A DNA stretch of 64,000 bases from assembly GCF_020400605.1 (NCBI RefSeq), contig NZ_JAINRD010000001.1, forward strand, positions 496,001 to 560,000. Reading direction: 5' to 3'. The translations under genes and the position numbers were made by a program. This DNA comes from Streptomyces aculeolatus (GTDB lineage: Bacteria > Actinomycetota > Actinomycetes > Streptomycetales > Streptomycetaceae). The notes beneath the pieces were generated by a model. The model did not search any database, had not been told where the DNA came from, and worked only from the letters and a program-made list of their open reading frames with translations. Below are positions 35,498 to 43,536 of the stretch, one piece after another (positions within the stretch are counted from its first letter, which is position 1; the number at the start of each line of letters is the position of its first letter).

Positions 35498-37618
35498 ATG
35501 ACGGATCCGGTGTCGTTGGCCGCGATCTCCGGTGTGCTCGGCGCGATCGGCATGGGGATGGCCAACGAGGCGGGCAGGGCGGCCTGGGAGAACACCGGCG
35601 CGCTCGTGCGCAGGGCCGTCGGCCGCCCGGTGCCGGCGCCGCGGCGGTCCGCGGAGGTGGAGCGGGTCGCCGCGCTGCTGCGAGAGGGCGCGGAGCGCGA
35701 TCCCGAACTCGCCCGTATGTGGGAGCGCTTCGCCTCCACCCTCCCGACGGCCCCCGGCCTCAGCCCCGTGGGTACGCCCCGGCTGCCCGCCGCGACGCGG
35801 CACTTCACCGACCGGCGCCAGGCGTTACGGCTGCTGGACCGCGAGGCGGACCGCAAGTTCGACGGCCGGCCGCGGGTCGCGCTGCTGCACGGGCCGGAGG
35901 GGATCGGCACCACGGCCACCGCGCTGTACTGGGGGAGCAGGCGCGCCGGGGACTTCCCCGACGGGCAGGTGCACGTCGATCTGCACGGCTGGTCGGCGCG
36001 GAGCGCCCTCGGCCCCGCCGCGGTCGCCGGCCGCCTGCTGCGCGAGCTGGGGCTGCCGGCGGAGGCGAACCCGCACGGGGCGGACGAGCGGCTGGAGTTG
36101 TGGCGGCGGCTCGTCGCCGACCTGCGGCTGCTGGTCGTGCTCGACCACGCGTACTCCGCCGCCCAGGTGCGCCCCCTGCTGACCTCCGCACCCGGGGTGT
36201 GCACGCTCGTGACGGCCCGCCATCCGCTGCCGGGGCTGGACGCGGTGCCCGTCCCGCTGGGTCCGCTGGCGGCCAGGGACGCCCGGCGGCTGCTCACGCA
36301 CTTCGCCGGCTCCGAGGCGGTGGCGGCGGCGCCGGACGCGGCGAAGGACCTGCTGGTGCGCTGCGCGGGTTCGCCCTACGCACTGCGGACGGCGGCGCCG
36401 CTGCTGTCGGTGCACGGCGCGCCCGGCCCGGGGGCCGGCGACGCCGAGCCCGTCGCGGCTCTCACGGAGTCGGCCTACCGCGCGCTCGACGCCGACGCCG
36501 CACGGGTGTTCCGCCTGCTGGCCTTACGGGACTGGCCCCACGTCGACGCCGGGACCGCCGCATGGGCGACGCGGACGGATCCGGCCACCGCCCCGGTGCT
36601 GCTCGGCGTGCTCGCCGACCGCGGCCTGCTGGAGCCCGCCGGCCCCGGGCGCTACCGCTTCCGGCCCGCCGTGCGCCGCCACGCCGAGCTGCTCGCCCGG
36701 CACGAGGACGGCCCGCAGGCGTGCGCCGCGTCGGTCGCCCGTGTCGTACGCGGCCACGCGGACCTCGCCGAGGACGCCGCCCACCGGGCGCTGCCGCAGA
36801 GTTGGCGCGTACCGCGGCCCGCGAGGCCCGGCCCGCCCGTGAGCAAGGCCGAGGCCCTCGAAACCCTCGTGCGGGAAGCGGCGAACCTCTTCGAGGCCGT
36901 GCACGCCGCCGCGGACGCCGGCGACCGGGAAGCGGCCGTCCGCCTCGCGCGCTCCCTGTGGCCGCTGCAGCTCAAGGCCGGCAGGCACGCCGAGGCCGTC
37001 CCCGCCCTCCGCACGGCAGTACGCCTCGCCGCGGCGGACGGCGAGGCGTGTGCCACCGGCCTCCGCGACCGCGCGGCCCTGCGCTTCCAACTGGCCATGA
37101 GCCTGACGGAGCTGCGCGAGGACGCGGAGGCCGAGGCCGAGTTCCGGGCCGCGGCCGAGGACGAGCGGGCGGCGGGCCATATACGCGGGCACGCCTCGGT
37201 GGTCGAGGCGCTGGGCCTGCTGCGGCTGCGGCAGTGGGAGTGGCCGGAGGCGCTGACGCTCTTCGACGAGGCGCACGCGCTGTACGGGACCATCTCCCCC
37301 GGCGACGAGGGGCACGCCGACCTGGCCCGGGCCCTGCCGCTGATCGAGCGCCACCGGGGGCGCGCGCTGCGCGGCGCGGGGCGGTTCGGGGAGGCGGGCG
37401 CTCTGCTGCGTACGGCCGTGGAGTCCTTCGAGGCCATCGGCGACGACTACAACCGCGCGCGTGCTCTGACCGATCTCGCCGAGACCCACGTGCTCGCCGC
37501 CGCACCCGCCGCGGCCCTGCCGCTGATCGACGAGGCCATAGCCCTGTTGGACGCGCAGAAGGCCGACCACCCGCTGGCCTACGCGCGGTCCGTGCGGGCG
37601 CGCTGCGTCACGCTCTGA
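35498..37618 (+). CDS. STAND/NB-ARC-like NTPase with C-terminal TPR repeats, degenerate P-loop
   Basis: From ATG 35498 (GGGGGAGG upstream) the product is 706 residues. After an N-terminal region with a hydrophobic start (VSLAAISGVLGAIGMGM) comes an NTPase core: P-loop-like LLHGPEGIGTTATALYWGS, Walker-B-like LRLLVVLDHAYSAAQV and LVTARH, resembling the GxP/NB-ARC family. The P-loop has GIGTT where GxGKT/S is expected, so the nucleotide-binding lysine is missing. A winged-helix-like stretch and about six TPR-like helical pairs follow (EALGLLRLRQWEWPEALTLF, AAALPLIDEAIALL). It may be a sensor. It meets the next gene tail to tail with an 11-nt overlap. Confidence 0.72.
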   Translation: MTDPVSLAAISGVLGAIGMGMANEAGRAAWENTGALVRRAVGRPVPAPRRSAEVERVAALLREGAERDPELARMWERFASTLPTAPGLSPVGTPRLPAATRHFTDRRQALRLLDREADRKFDGRPRVALLHGPEGIGTTATALYWGSRRAGDFPDGQVHVDLHGWSARSALGPAAVAGRLLRELGLPAEANPHGADERLELWRRLVADLRLLVVLDHAYSAAQVRPLLTSAPGVCTLVTARHPLPGLDAVPVPLGPLAARDARRLLTHFAGSEAVAAAPDAAKDLLVRCAGSPYALRTAAPLLSVHGAPGPGAGDAEPVAALTESAYRALDADAARVFRLLALRDWPHVDAGTAAWATRTDPATAPVLLGVLADRGLLEPAGPGRYRFRPAVRRHAELLARHEDGPQACAASVARVVRGHADLAEDAAHRALPQSWRVPRPARPGPPVSKAEALETLVREAANLFEAVHAAADAGDREAAVRLARSLWPLQLKAGRHAEAVPALRTAVRLAAADGEACATGLRDRAALRFQLAMSLTELREDAEAEAEFRAAAEDERAAGHIRGHASVVEALGLLRLRQWEWPEALTLFDEAHALYGTISPGDEGHADLARALPLIERHRGRALRGAGRFGEAGALLRTAVESFEAIGDDYNRARALTDLAETHVLAAAPAAALPLIDEAIALLDAQKADHPLAYARSVRARCVTL

Positions 37619-39407
37619 GCGGGGCGACGCGCACGCGGTGCTCGCTCGCGCCGGTACGGACCAGCAGGCCGTGCTCGGCGAGGGCGGCTGCGCCGCGGCC
37701 CGCCGCGAGCCAGGCGTGCAGGGCGGAGGCGTAGGCCGCGGGGTCGGCGCCGGCGGCCCCGGGGTCGCCGGTGAGGGCGAGCATGCCGCCGTCGCGAGTG
37801 CGGACGGTGCAGTCGCCGGGGCCGGTGACGTAGGCGGCCAACGCGCAGTGCGCGTACCGCCGCAGGACCTCCGCGCACCAGGCGGCCGGTGAGCCGAAGC
37901 GCGGGTCGTCGGGCGCGCCGTCGCGGAGGATGACGTCGGCGAGGTCGCGGCGGCCGGGGTCGCGGGTGTCCTCGGGCACGGCGGTGTGCACGCCGGTGTG
38001 CACGGCGCCGTCGCCGCCGGGCTCGTACGCGGGGTCGGCCCAACGGCGCACCTCCACGACGCCCGCGCCCGGGGCGGCCCCGCCGGCTCCGGCGGGCAGC
38101 AGCCGGGTCAGCACGCGCATCGGCGCGCTGCGCCGGACCGGTTCGTGCGCGGGCAGCGGCAGCGGTTCGAGCAGCGCCGGCCGCTCGGGTTCGGGCAGTT
38201 CCATGAGCCCGTAGAAGAGTTCCCGCAGCCGCGCCGCGGACTCCCCGGGCACCGACGAGGTGAACCGCGCCGGCCCCGGCTGCGGCCGGTGGCCGGCGAT
38301 CAGTGCGTCGAGCTGCGCGGGCAGCGGCGCGTACGGGTCCAGCCGCGGCGAGTCGGCGAGGAAGCCGGCCAGCGGGGCCCGCGGGTCGACGTGGTCGAGC
38401 GGCGCCGCCGCCAGCGCCACGGGCACGCCGAGGGCCGCCGCGTAGTACGTCACCGCTCCGTGGTCGCCCAGCACGGCGTCCGCCGCGAGCAGCGCCTGCC
38501 GCCAGCCGCCGAGCGGGTCGACCAGGGCCAGCCCGCCGCGCCGGGCGCCGTCGAGCCAGGCCCGCACCTGCCCGGGGCCGTGGCCCTGCCAGATGTTGGG
38601 GTGCAGGACGGCCGCCACCCGGTACTCGTCGGCGGCCAGTTCGCCCGTCAGCCGCGGCAGCAGGTCCGGCAGCACGTCGCCCGCGCCGCCGTCGCCGAAC
38701 AGCCCCTCCGGGTTCCAGGTGGCGGACACCACGACGAGCCGCTGCCCGCCGCGTACGCCCAACGCCCGCCGGAACCTGTCGCGGTACTGGCGGGCGGCGA
38801 GCATCCGGTCGAAGCACGGATCCCCCGCCAGCACCGCGGCCCCGGCCGCCTCGGGACAGGACTCGCGCAGGCGCTCGGCCTGCTCGGGATGCGAGAGCAC
38901 GAAAGCGTCGGCCACGGGCCGCCCGTCGTCGAGCAGCCACTCCGGCGCCAATCCGAAGACGGGAGCCCGGCGTCCGGCGACCGGCGACCGGCGACCGGCG
39001 ACCGGCGACCGGCGACCGGCGACCGGCGACCTGAGCCTCTTAGTGTATCCAACGCCATGTGACAGAACTGCCAATTTGCCACTCAATGCGCCTATTTGGC
39101 CACCGAGGCTTGCGGAGACGGCCAGGTCGACGGGCGTACGGACCGCCTGCTCCCACGGCAGCACCGGCACCCCCACCGCCGCCAGCAGTTCGCCGACGCC
39201 GCCCTGGAACGGCGACGATCCCGTGCAGGTCGCCAGCATCTGCACCCGCAGGTCGTCGTCGAACAGCGGCATCACGTCCAGCAACCGGGTGGCCGACGTG
39301 ACGTTGTGCACGACGAACAGCACCCGCCGGCACCGCCCCCGGGAGGCCCACCGCCGGGCGTCCTCGCCCACCGGGACCCGTACCCAGCCCTCCCGCGCCT
39401 CCGTCAT
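37608..39407 (-). CDS. Large hypothetical protein, CDP-glycerol glycerophosphotransferase-like, with a 7-bp repeat tract
   Basis: A 599-residue product. The N-terminal half (RRVLFVVHNVTSATRLLDVM ... LAVLSHGVGYTKRL, then SATWNPEGLFGD, AAVLHPNIWQGHG, ADAVLGDHGAVTYYAAALGVPVALA) has the GT-B fold pattern of CDP-glycerol:poly(glycerophosphate) transferases, with HGxGYTK and GDHGA loops. The C-terminal ~250 residues are of unknown fold. Residues 126-147 are three copies of RSPVAGR, encoded by eight copies of a 7-bp unit. Just before them about 26 codons are A+T-rich and rarely used. The gene diverges from a membrane TIR gene. Exact function uncertain. Confidence 0.6.
   Translation of the reverse strand: MTEAREGWVRVPVGEDARRWASRGRCRRVLFVVHNVTSATRLLDVMPLFDDDLRVQMLATCTGSSPFQGGVGELLAAVGVPVLPWEQAVRTPVDLAVSASLGGQIGALSGKLAVLSHGVGYTKRLRSPVAGRRSPVAGRRSPVAGRRAPVFGLAPEWLLDDGRPVADAFVLSHPEQAERLRESCPEAAGAAVLAGDPCFDRMLAARQYRDRFRRALGVRGGQRLVVVSATWNPEGLFGDGGAGDVLPDLLPRLTGELAADEYRVAAVLHPNIWQGHGPGQVRAWLDGARRGGLALVDPLGGWRQALLAADAVLGDHGAVTYYAAALGVPVALAAAPLDHVDPRAPLAGFLADSPRLDPYAPLPAQLDALIAGHRPQPGPARFTSSVPGESAARLRELFYGLMELPEPERPALLEPLPLPAHEPVRRSAPMRVLTRLLPAGAGGAAPGAGVVEVRRWADPAYEPGGDGAVHTGVHTAVPEDTRDPGRRDLADVILRDGAPDDPRFGSPAAWCAEVLRRYAHCALAAYVTGPGDCTVRTRDGGMLALTGDPGAAGADPAAYASALHAWLAAGRGAAALAEHGLLVRTGASEHRVRVAPLRA
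38974..39029. repeat. Eight perfect tandem copies of a 7-bp unit inside a coding region
   Basis: CCGGCGA (plus strand) repeats eight times without error from 38974 to 39029, followed by a partial CC. On the coding (minus) strand the unit is TCGCCGG. Three units encode the heptapeptide RSPVAGR, so in the current register the reading frame is open on both sides. Because 7 is not a multiple of 3, gain or loss of one or two copies would shift the frame of the 599-residue protein downstream of codon ~147. Confidence 0.9.
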
Positions 39408-39499
39408 CCGCCCCCCACAGCCCTACCCCCGGCCCGACGTGAACCCGCCAGCCTAAACGGTGCGGTGCGGCACCGGCCGACGATGGCTAGCCTGCTGGG

Positions 39500-40066
39500 A
39501 TGGGCATGGCGGAGTTCGTCCTCACCGCGGTGGGCACCCTGGCCGGTGTCGTCGGCACGTACTTCGCCTACGTCTCCGTCCGCGGGCGTGCCGCCCGCCG
39601 CCGCCCCCCGCCCGCCCAGGTCACCGCCCCCGAACCGGAACGGGCCGCCGCCGAGGGCGCCGCGGCGTACGACGTCTACGTGTCCCACAGCCCCGCCGAC
39701 GCCGACTGGGCGCGTACCTTCGCGGGCCGGCTGCGCGCGTACGGGCTGCGCGTGGCCGACGACGAGGTGGTGCGCGCCCCGGGCGGCGTGCGGGTGCACG
39801 CCGTCGAGCAGGCCATCCGCGACTCCGCGCACGGGCTGCTGGTCTTCGGCGCGCGGTCGGCGGACGACGGGTGGGCGCTCCAGGAGTACGCGGCGCTGAT
39901 GGAGCGTTCGATCGAGTCGGGCAGGCTGTTCATCCCCGTCCTGGCCGGCGACGCGGTCCTGCCCGAGTTCGCGCGTACGCGGTTCAGCGCGGATTTCCGC
40001 GACGTGGACGACGACGCGTACACGCGCAGACTGGAGCAGATCGTCCGGGCGTTACAGCACGGCTGA
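39500..40066 (+). CDS. Membrane-anchored TIR-domain protein
   Basis: The 188-residue product has an N-terminal membrane helix (FVLTAVGTLAGVVGTYFAYV, 6-25), a short basic/Pro linker and a TIR domain (57-188): YDVYVSHSPADADWARTFAGRL, AVEQAIRDSAHGLLVFGARS, then W125-ALQE129-Y. Glu129 matches the catalytic Glu of NAD-cleaving TIR domains. It is similar to the first TIR domain of the TIR-TIR-GUN4 protein (shared W-LQEYAAL, IPVL and DFRD). The 3' end overlaps the SPFH gene by 15 nt tail to tail. Its place in a cluster with SPFH and another TIR protein suggests a membrane-located effector; function inferred. Confidence 0.78.
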   Translation: MGMAEFVLTAVGTLAGVVGTYFAYVSVRGRAARRRPPPAQVTAPEPERAAAEGAAAYDVYVSHSPADADWARTFAGRLRAYGLRVADDEVVRAPGGVRVHAVEQAIRDSAHGLLVFGARSADDGWALQEYAALMERSIESGRLFIPVLAGDAVLPEFARTRFSADFRDVDDDAYTRRLEQIVRALQHG

Positions 40067-42001
40067 ACCGTCTTCCTCCTCCCTCGCGATATCGACGGTT
40101 TCCACCGCGTCCACCGTGTCCACCGCACCCACCGCGTCCAGGACCCCCATGGCCTCGGCGCCCTTCACCAGCGACGCCTTCCTGGCGTGCCGCTGGGCGC
40201 TTTCGACCAGTTCGAGGGCGCGTTGCAGCGGAAGATGCCGCAGCAGTTCGTTCGCGTTGCCGCTGACGACTTCCGGTACGCCCATGTCCTTCAGCTGGCG
40301 CAGGAACATCTCCATGGCGATGGTGTCGCGGCCCAGGACCTCGATCTTCCGCTCCAGCACCACCGTCTCCAGCATCCGGTCCTCCCGCTCGCCGCGCCGC
40401 TCGCGGTCGCGGATACGCTCCCGGATGACCGAGGCCTCCTCTTCCGCCTCCAGTTCGCGGGTCTCCATCTGCTTGTCCGCGAGCCGCCGCCGCGCCCGGT
40501 CGAGTTCGGGGTCGGAGGACTCGAACTCGCCCAGTGTCGTCCCCCGCGCCTCGATTCCCCAGGCGGCGAGCGCGTTGCGTACCTGGGAGGAGAGGTCCGT
40601 CCGGGTACTCGCGTACATGCTGAGGAACTCCTCCACCGTGGAGGCGGAGGCGATGGCGTTGAAGTACGTCTCGACCATGCCCCCCAGCACCCGTTCCACG
40701 AACCGCTGCACCGGAAGGGGGTCGTCCACGAGCCCGCCCAGGCGCGAGGTGTGGGCGCCGCCGAACCGGCTGACCAGCGTGGGCGCGGCCGGCTCCGGGA
40801 TCTCCAGGGTCTGCGAGATGTCCACCTGGAGCCGGTGCCCCTGGACGTTCACCAGGATGGGCCGGAGCGCCGCGTCGTAATTGCTCGGCGAGCGTTCCTT
40901 TTTCGTCCACTCGATGACGAGGGTGCGCGTGGGAATGAGCACGACGCGCACGAACCAGGGGTTCAGGGCGTATACGGAACCCTCGCCCAGCGTCTCCTCC
41001 TGCACGCCCCGCTGCCCGCCCCTGGCGAGGAACTCCCAGGGCAGCCGGAAGTTGCTGTGGCCCGGGATGATCGGCCCGATGGGGCGTTCGTCCTTCCTGG
41101 CCTCCGCGCCGTCCAGGGTGACCACGACCCCGGTCTCGCCGATCTGGATGGCGATTTCCTTCAGGTGGTCCGCGGTGAGTCCGTCCTGCCGGGTGCCGCC
41201 AACGGTGGCCGTGGTGATGACCTCGAAGAGGTCCGGATTGATGTTGTAGTACGACCCGCCCGTGAGGATGGCCAGTTGCCTGCCCTGCTCGCCGCCCTCG
41301 CGGAGGAAAGCCTCGCCGTCCTGGAAGTTGTCGCACTCCACATACCGGCCGAAAGGCCGGTCCGGCGGCCGGATATTGCCGTCCTTCGCGATGACGAGGG
41401 CCACCGTCCCCGGCTCCACATACGTCCGGGGAGCCAACTCGACGTCGAAGAGCTCCCTGTTGATGTCGTACGAGGAGTCGCCCGGCAGAACCGCGATCTG
41501 CCTGCCCTGCTCGCCGCCGTCACGGAGGAATGCCTCGCCGTCCTGGAAGCAGTCGCACTCCACCCGCCGGCCCAGCGTGCGCTGCGCGGGCCGCCTGGCG
41601 CCCTCGCGTGCCGTCACGAGACCGACCTTGTCCGCAGGCACGTACGTCCGCGGCGCCATCCTGACCCGGTAGAGCAGGGGAGGAAGCCAGTAGGCCCGGC
41701 CCGGGAGCAGCACGCGGGCATGTACGCCGCGGCCGTCCCGGTGCGGCGTGACGTACTTGAAGCGCCTCTCCGGATCCCCGCGGCCGAAGCGGCGCGTGAC
41801 GATGCCGACCTTGCCCGCGGGCACCACGTGCACGCCGAAGTTGATCCGCGGGCCGCCGGAGCGCGGAGGGCGGGGCGGCGCGGGCGAGCCCGACCGGTTC
41901 CTGGGGCCGGCGGCGGAATTCCGCTCGGGCCGGGCCAGGGCGACCAGGACGACGAATACGACGGCCACGACGACAAGCACCACGAGTAACACGGTGATCA
42001 T
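40052..42001 (-). CDS. SPFH (band-7/flotillin-like) membrane protein with repeated N-terminal modules
   Basis: The 649-residue product starts at ATG 42001 in an ATGA overlap with the TIR-TIR-GUN4 gene. Order: membrane helix 3-24; Pro-rich linker; about four related beta modules (roughly 55-120, 121-190, 195-262 and 300-356), the second and third carrying VECD.FQDGEAFLR and GGEQGRQ; an SPFH-like domain (about 355-480, ILVNVQGHRLQVDISQTLEI, RNALAAWGIEARGTTLGEFE); a charged coiled coil (about 500-560); and a helical tail. SPFH proteins form large membrane-associated cages or rings. In this setting it may organise or restrain the TIR proteins. Confidence 0.78.
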   Translation of the reverse strand: MITVLLVVLVVVAVVFVVLVALARPERNSAAGPRNRSGSPAPPRPPRSGGPRINFGVHVVPAGKVGIVTRRFGRGDPERRFKYVTPHRDGRGVHARVLLPGRAYWLPPLLYRVRMAPRTYVPADKVGLVTAREGARRPAQRTLGRRVECDCFQDGEAFLRDGGEQGRQIAVLPGDSSYDINRELFDVELAPRTYVEPGTVALVIAKDGNIRPPDRPFGRYVECDNFQDGEAFLREGGEQGRQLAILTGGSYYNINPDLFEVITTATVGGTRQDGLTADHLKEIAIQIGETGVVVTLDGAEARKDERPIGPIIPGHSNFRLPWEFLARGGQRGVQEETLGEGSVYALNPWFVRVVLIPTRTLVIEWTKKERSPSNYDAALRPILVNVQGHRLQVDISQTLEIPEPAAPTLVSRFGGAHTSRLGGLVDDPLPVQRFVERVLGGMVETYFNAIASASTVEEFLSMYASTRTDLSSQVRNALAAWGIEARGTTLGEFESSDPELDRARRRLADKQMETRELEAEEEASVIRERIRDRERRGEREDRMLETVVLERKIEVLGRDTIAMEMFLRQLKDMGVPEVVSGNANELLRHLPLQRALELVESAQRHARKASLVKGAEAMGVLDAVGAVDTVDAVETVDIAREEEDGSAVL

Positions 42002-43446
42002 TCGACTCCGCCCTCCGCTCGCATACGCAGGTGTACGGCAAGCACGGTTTCGGTCCACTGGTCGTACCAGTCCGGATAGCGCTCGTTCTGGGGGTTGCGG
42101 AGCGTGGGAAAGAACCCCGGGGGCCGGTCGGGACCGGTGAACGCGCGGTATTCCGAGACGGCGTCCTCGACCGAACCACGCCAGCCGTACGCCAACGAGA
42201 GTGCCAGGAAATCCCGGTGCCGCGCACTCGCGGGACGCGCCCTTTCCCGCTGTGGCCGAAATCCGTACCTGCCGTCCGAGAACTCCGTCCATACGGCGTC
42301 CACTTCGCGCAGCAGCCCGGCGGGCAGCCGCCGCCCGTCGCCGCGCCGCAGCCAGCCGCTCTCCAGCCGGTCGACGGCCCGCAGGATCAGGGCGGTGGTG
42401 AGCACGTCGGCGTGCTCCCACTCGTGCTCGGCGAGCAGCGCACCGAGCTGAGCGCGGACAGGGGCGTCGGGAAGGAGGCTCGCGGCAGGGACCGGGGCAG
42501 GGGAGGGCGAGTCAGGCACGGCGACCGGCGGCGCGGCCGGCCGGGCCGCAGCCGCATCACTCCGGTCGGGAGCCGGCGCGACCGCTAGCCCCGAGTCCCG
42601 GAGCCGGCGGAGCAGATCGAGTTCCACGTACCCGGGGAGTGAGCCCGTACGGGCGTCGAAATGCCAGGTGCTCGCCAGCAGGAAGTGCCGGTCGCCCCGG
42701 ACCAGAATGGGGAAGAAAGGGCGGCTGTGGCGCTGCCCCTCCAGGATTTCCCGGGTGATGTCCTCGGAGTTCTCGGCCTCCGGGGACATCAGGACGACGA
42801 TCCCCAGCGCGTGCCGGATCTGCGCGCGTATCGTCGACAGCACATCGTCGCCCCACGTCAGATGGCTGATGGACCATACGGGAAGGCCGGCCCGGGACAG
42901 CGCGGGCAGCAGCCGGCGCGCGTAGTCGCTTTCCTGACGCGCGTAGCAGACGACGAAGGAGGGCTCCGCCGGCACGTCGACGGAACGGGCGGCCCGGTCG
43001 CGTAGCGCCATGGCCTCCGACTCGCCGTCGCCGCGGGCCCCTTCGCCCAGGATCACCCGGGCCAGCTCCCCCACCTTGTCGTGGAAGGCCTGCCCGGCGG
43101 CGTCCCGGAAGTCGACCCATAATCGGGTGGCGGCGAAAGGCAGCGCACCGATGTCGACGTCGCTGTGGAGTACGGGAATGAGCCGCAGCCCGCGCTCCGT
43201 CGAGGCGGTCAGCAGCGCCGCGTACTCCTGGAGCACCCAGGGCTTGTGCACGGCCACCGGGCTGAGCACCTGGATGCCGTGCGTGGAGCGGCGGATGGCC
43301 GCTTCCAGCTGATGGACGACGACGTCGCCGGGCAGCAGGCTGCACTCGTCGAAGAAGACCCGCACCCCGTTGCGCCGGAGCCCCGCCGCCAGTTCCCCTG
43401 CCCACGCGCGGTCCTCGGCCGCGTAGGAGATGAAGACGTCCGCCAC
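41998..43446 (-). CDS. Two TIR domains fused to a GUN4-like domain
   Basis: The 482-residue product begins at GTG 43446 (AAGGGGAA upstream). TIR domain 1 (3-133): DVFISYAAEDRAWAGELAAGL, catalytic-type Glu74 in W70-VLQE-Y. TIR domain 2 (163-287): FVVCYARQESDYARRLLPAL, Glu233 in DITREILEG. After an Ala/Pro linker, residues 331-475 look like GUN4: LGALLAEHEWEHADVLTTAL, GWLRRGD, DAVWTEFSDGRYGFRPQ. GUN4 binds tetrapyrroles in cyanobacteria and plants; this is a non-photosynthetic genome. It overlaps the SPFH gene start by four bases. Sensor (GUN4) plus effector (TIR) is a plausible reading; the function is not established. Confidence 0.8.
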   Translation of the reverse strand: MADVFISYAAEDRAWAGELAAGLRRNGVRVFFDECSLLPGDVVVHQLEAAIRRSTHGIQVLSPVAVHKPWVLQEYAALLTASTERGLRLIPVLHSDVDIGALPFAATRLWVDFRDAAGQAFHDKVGELARVILGEGARGDGESEAMALRDRAARSVDVPAEPSFVVCYARQESDYARRLLPALSRAGLPVWSISHLTWGDDVLSTIRAQIRHALGIVVLMSPEAENSEDITREILEGQRHSRPFFPILVRGDRHFLLASTWHFDARTGSLPGYVELDLLRRLRDSGLAVAPAPDRSDAAAARPAAPPVAVPDSPSPAPVPAASLLPDAPVRAQLGALLAEHEWEHADVLTTALILRAVDRLESGWLRRGDGRRLPAGLLREVDAVWTEFSDGRYGFRPQRERARPASARHRDFLALSLAYGWRGSVEDAVSEYRAFTGPDRPPGFFPTLRNPQNERYPDWYDQWTETVLAVHLRMRAEGGVE

Positions 43447-43536
43447 GCCGTTCCCCTTCGCCGAGACGCGCCATCGCTCCGCATGTCCAGCATACGGGCT
43501 GGAGCGGCGCGTGCGCCGTGAGTGAGCGGGGCGAGA

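Noticed and set aside
38974..39029. Short tandem repeats as a CRISPR array
   Set aside because: The units are only 7 bp with no spacers, and lie in an open reading frame.
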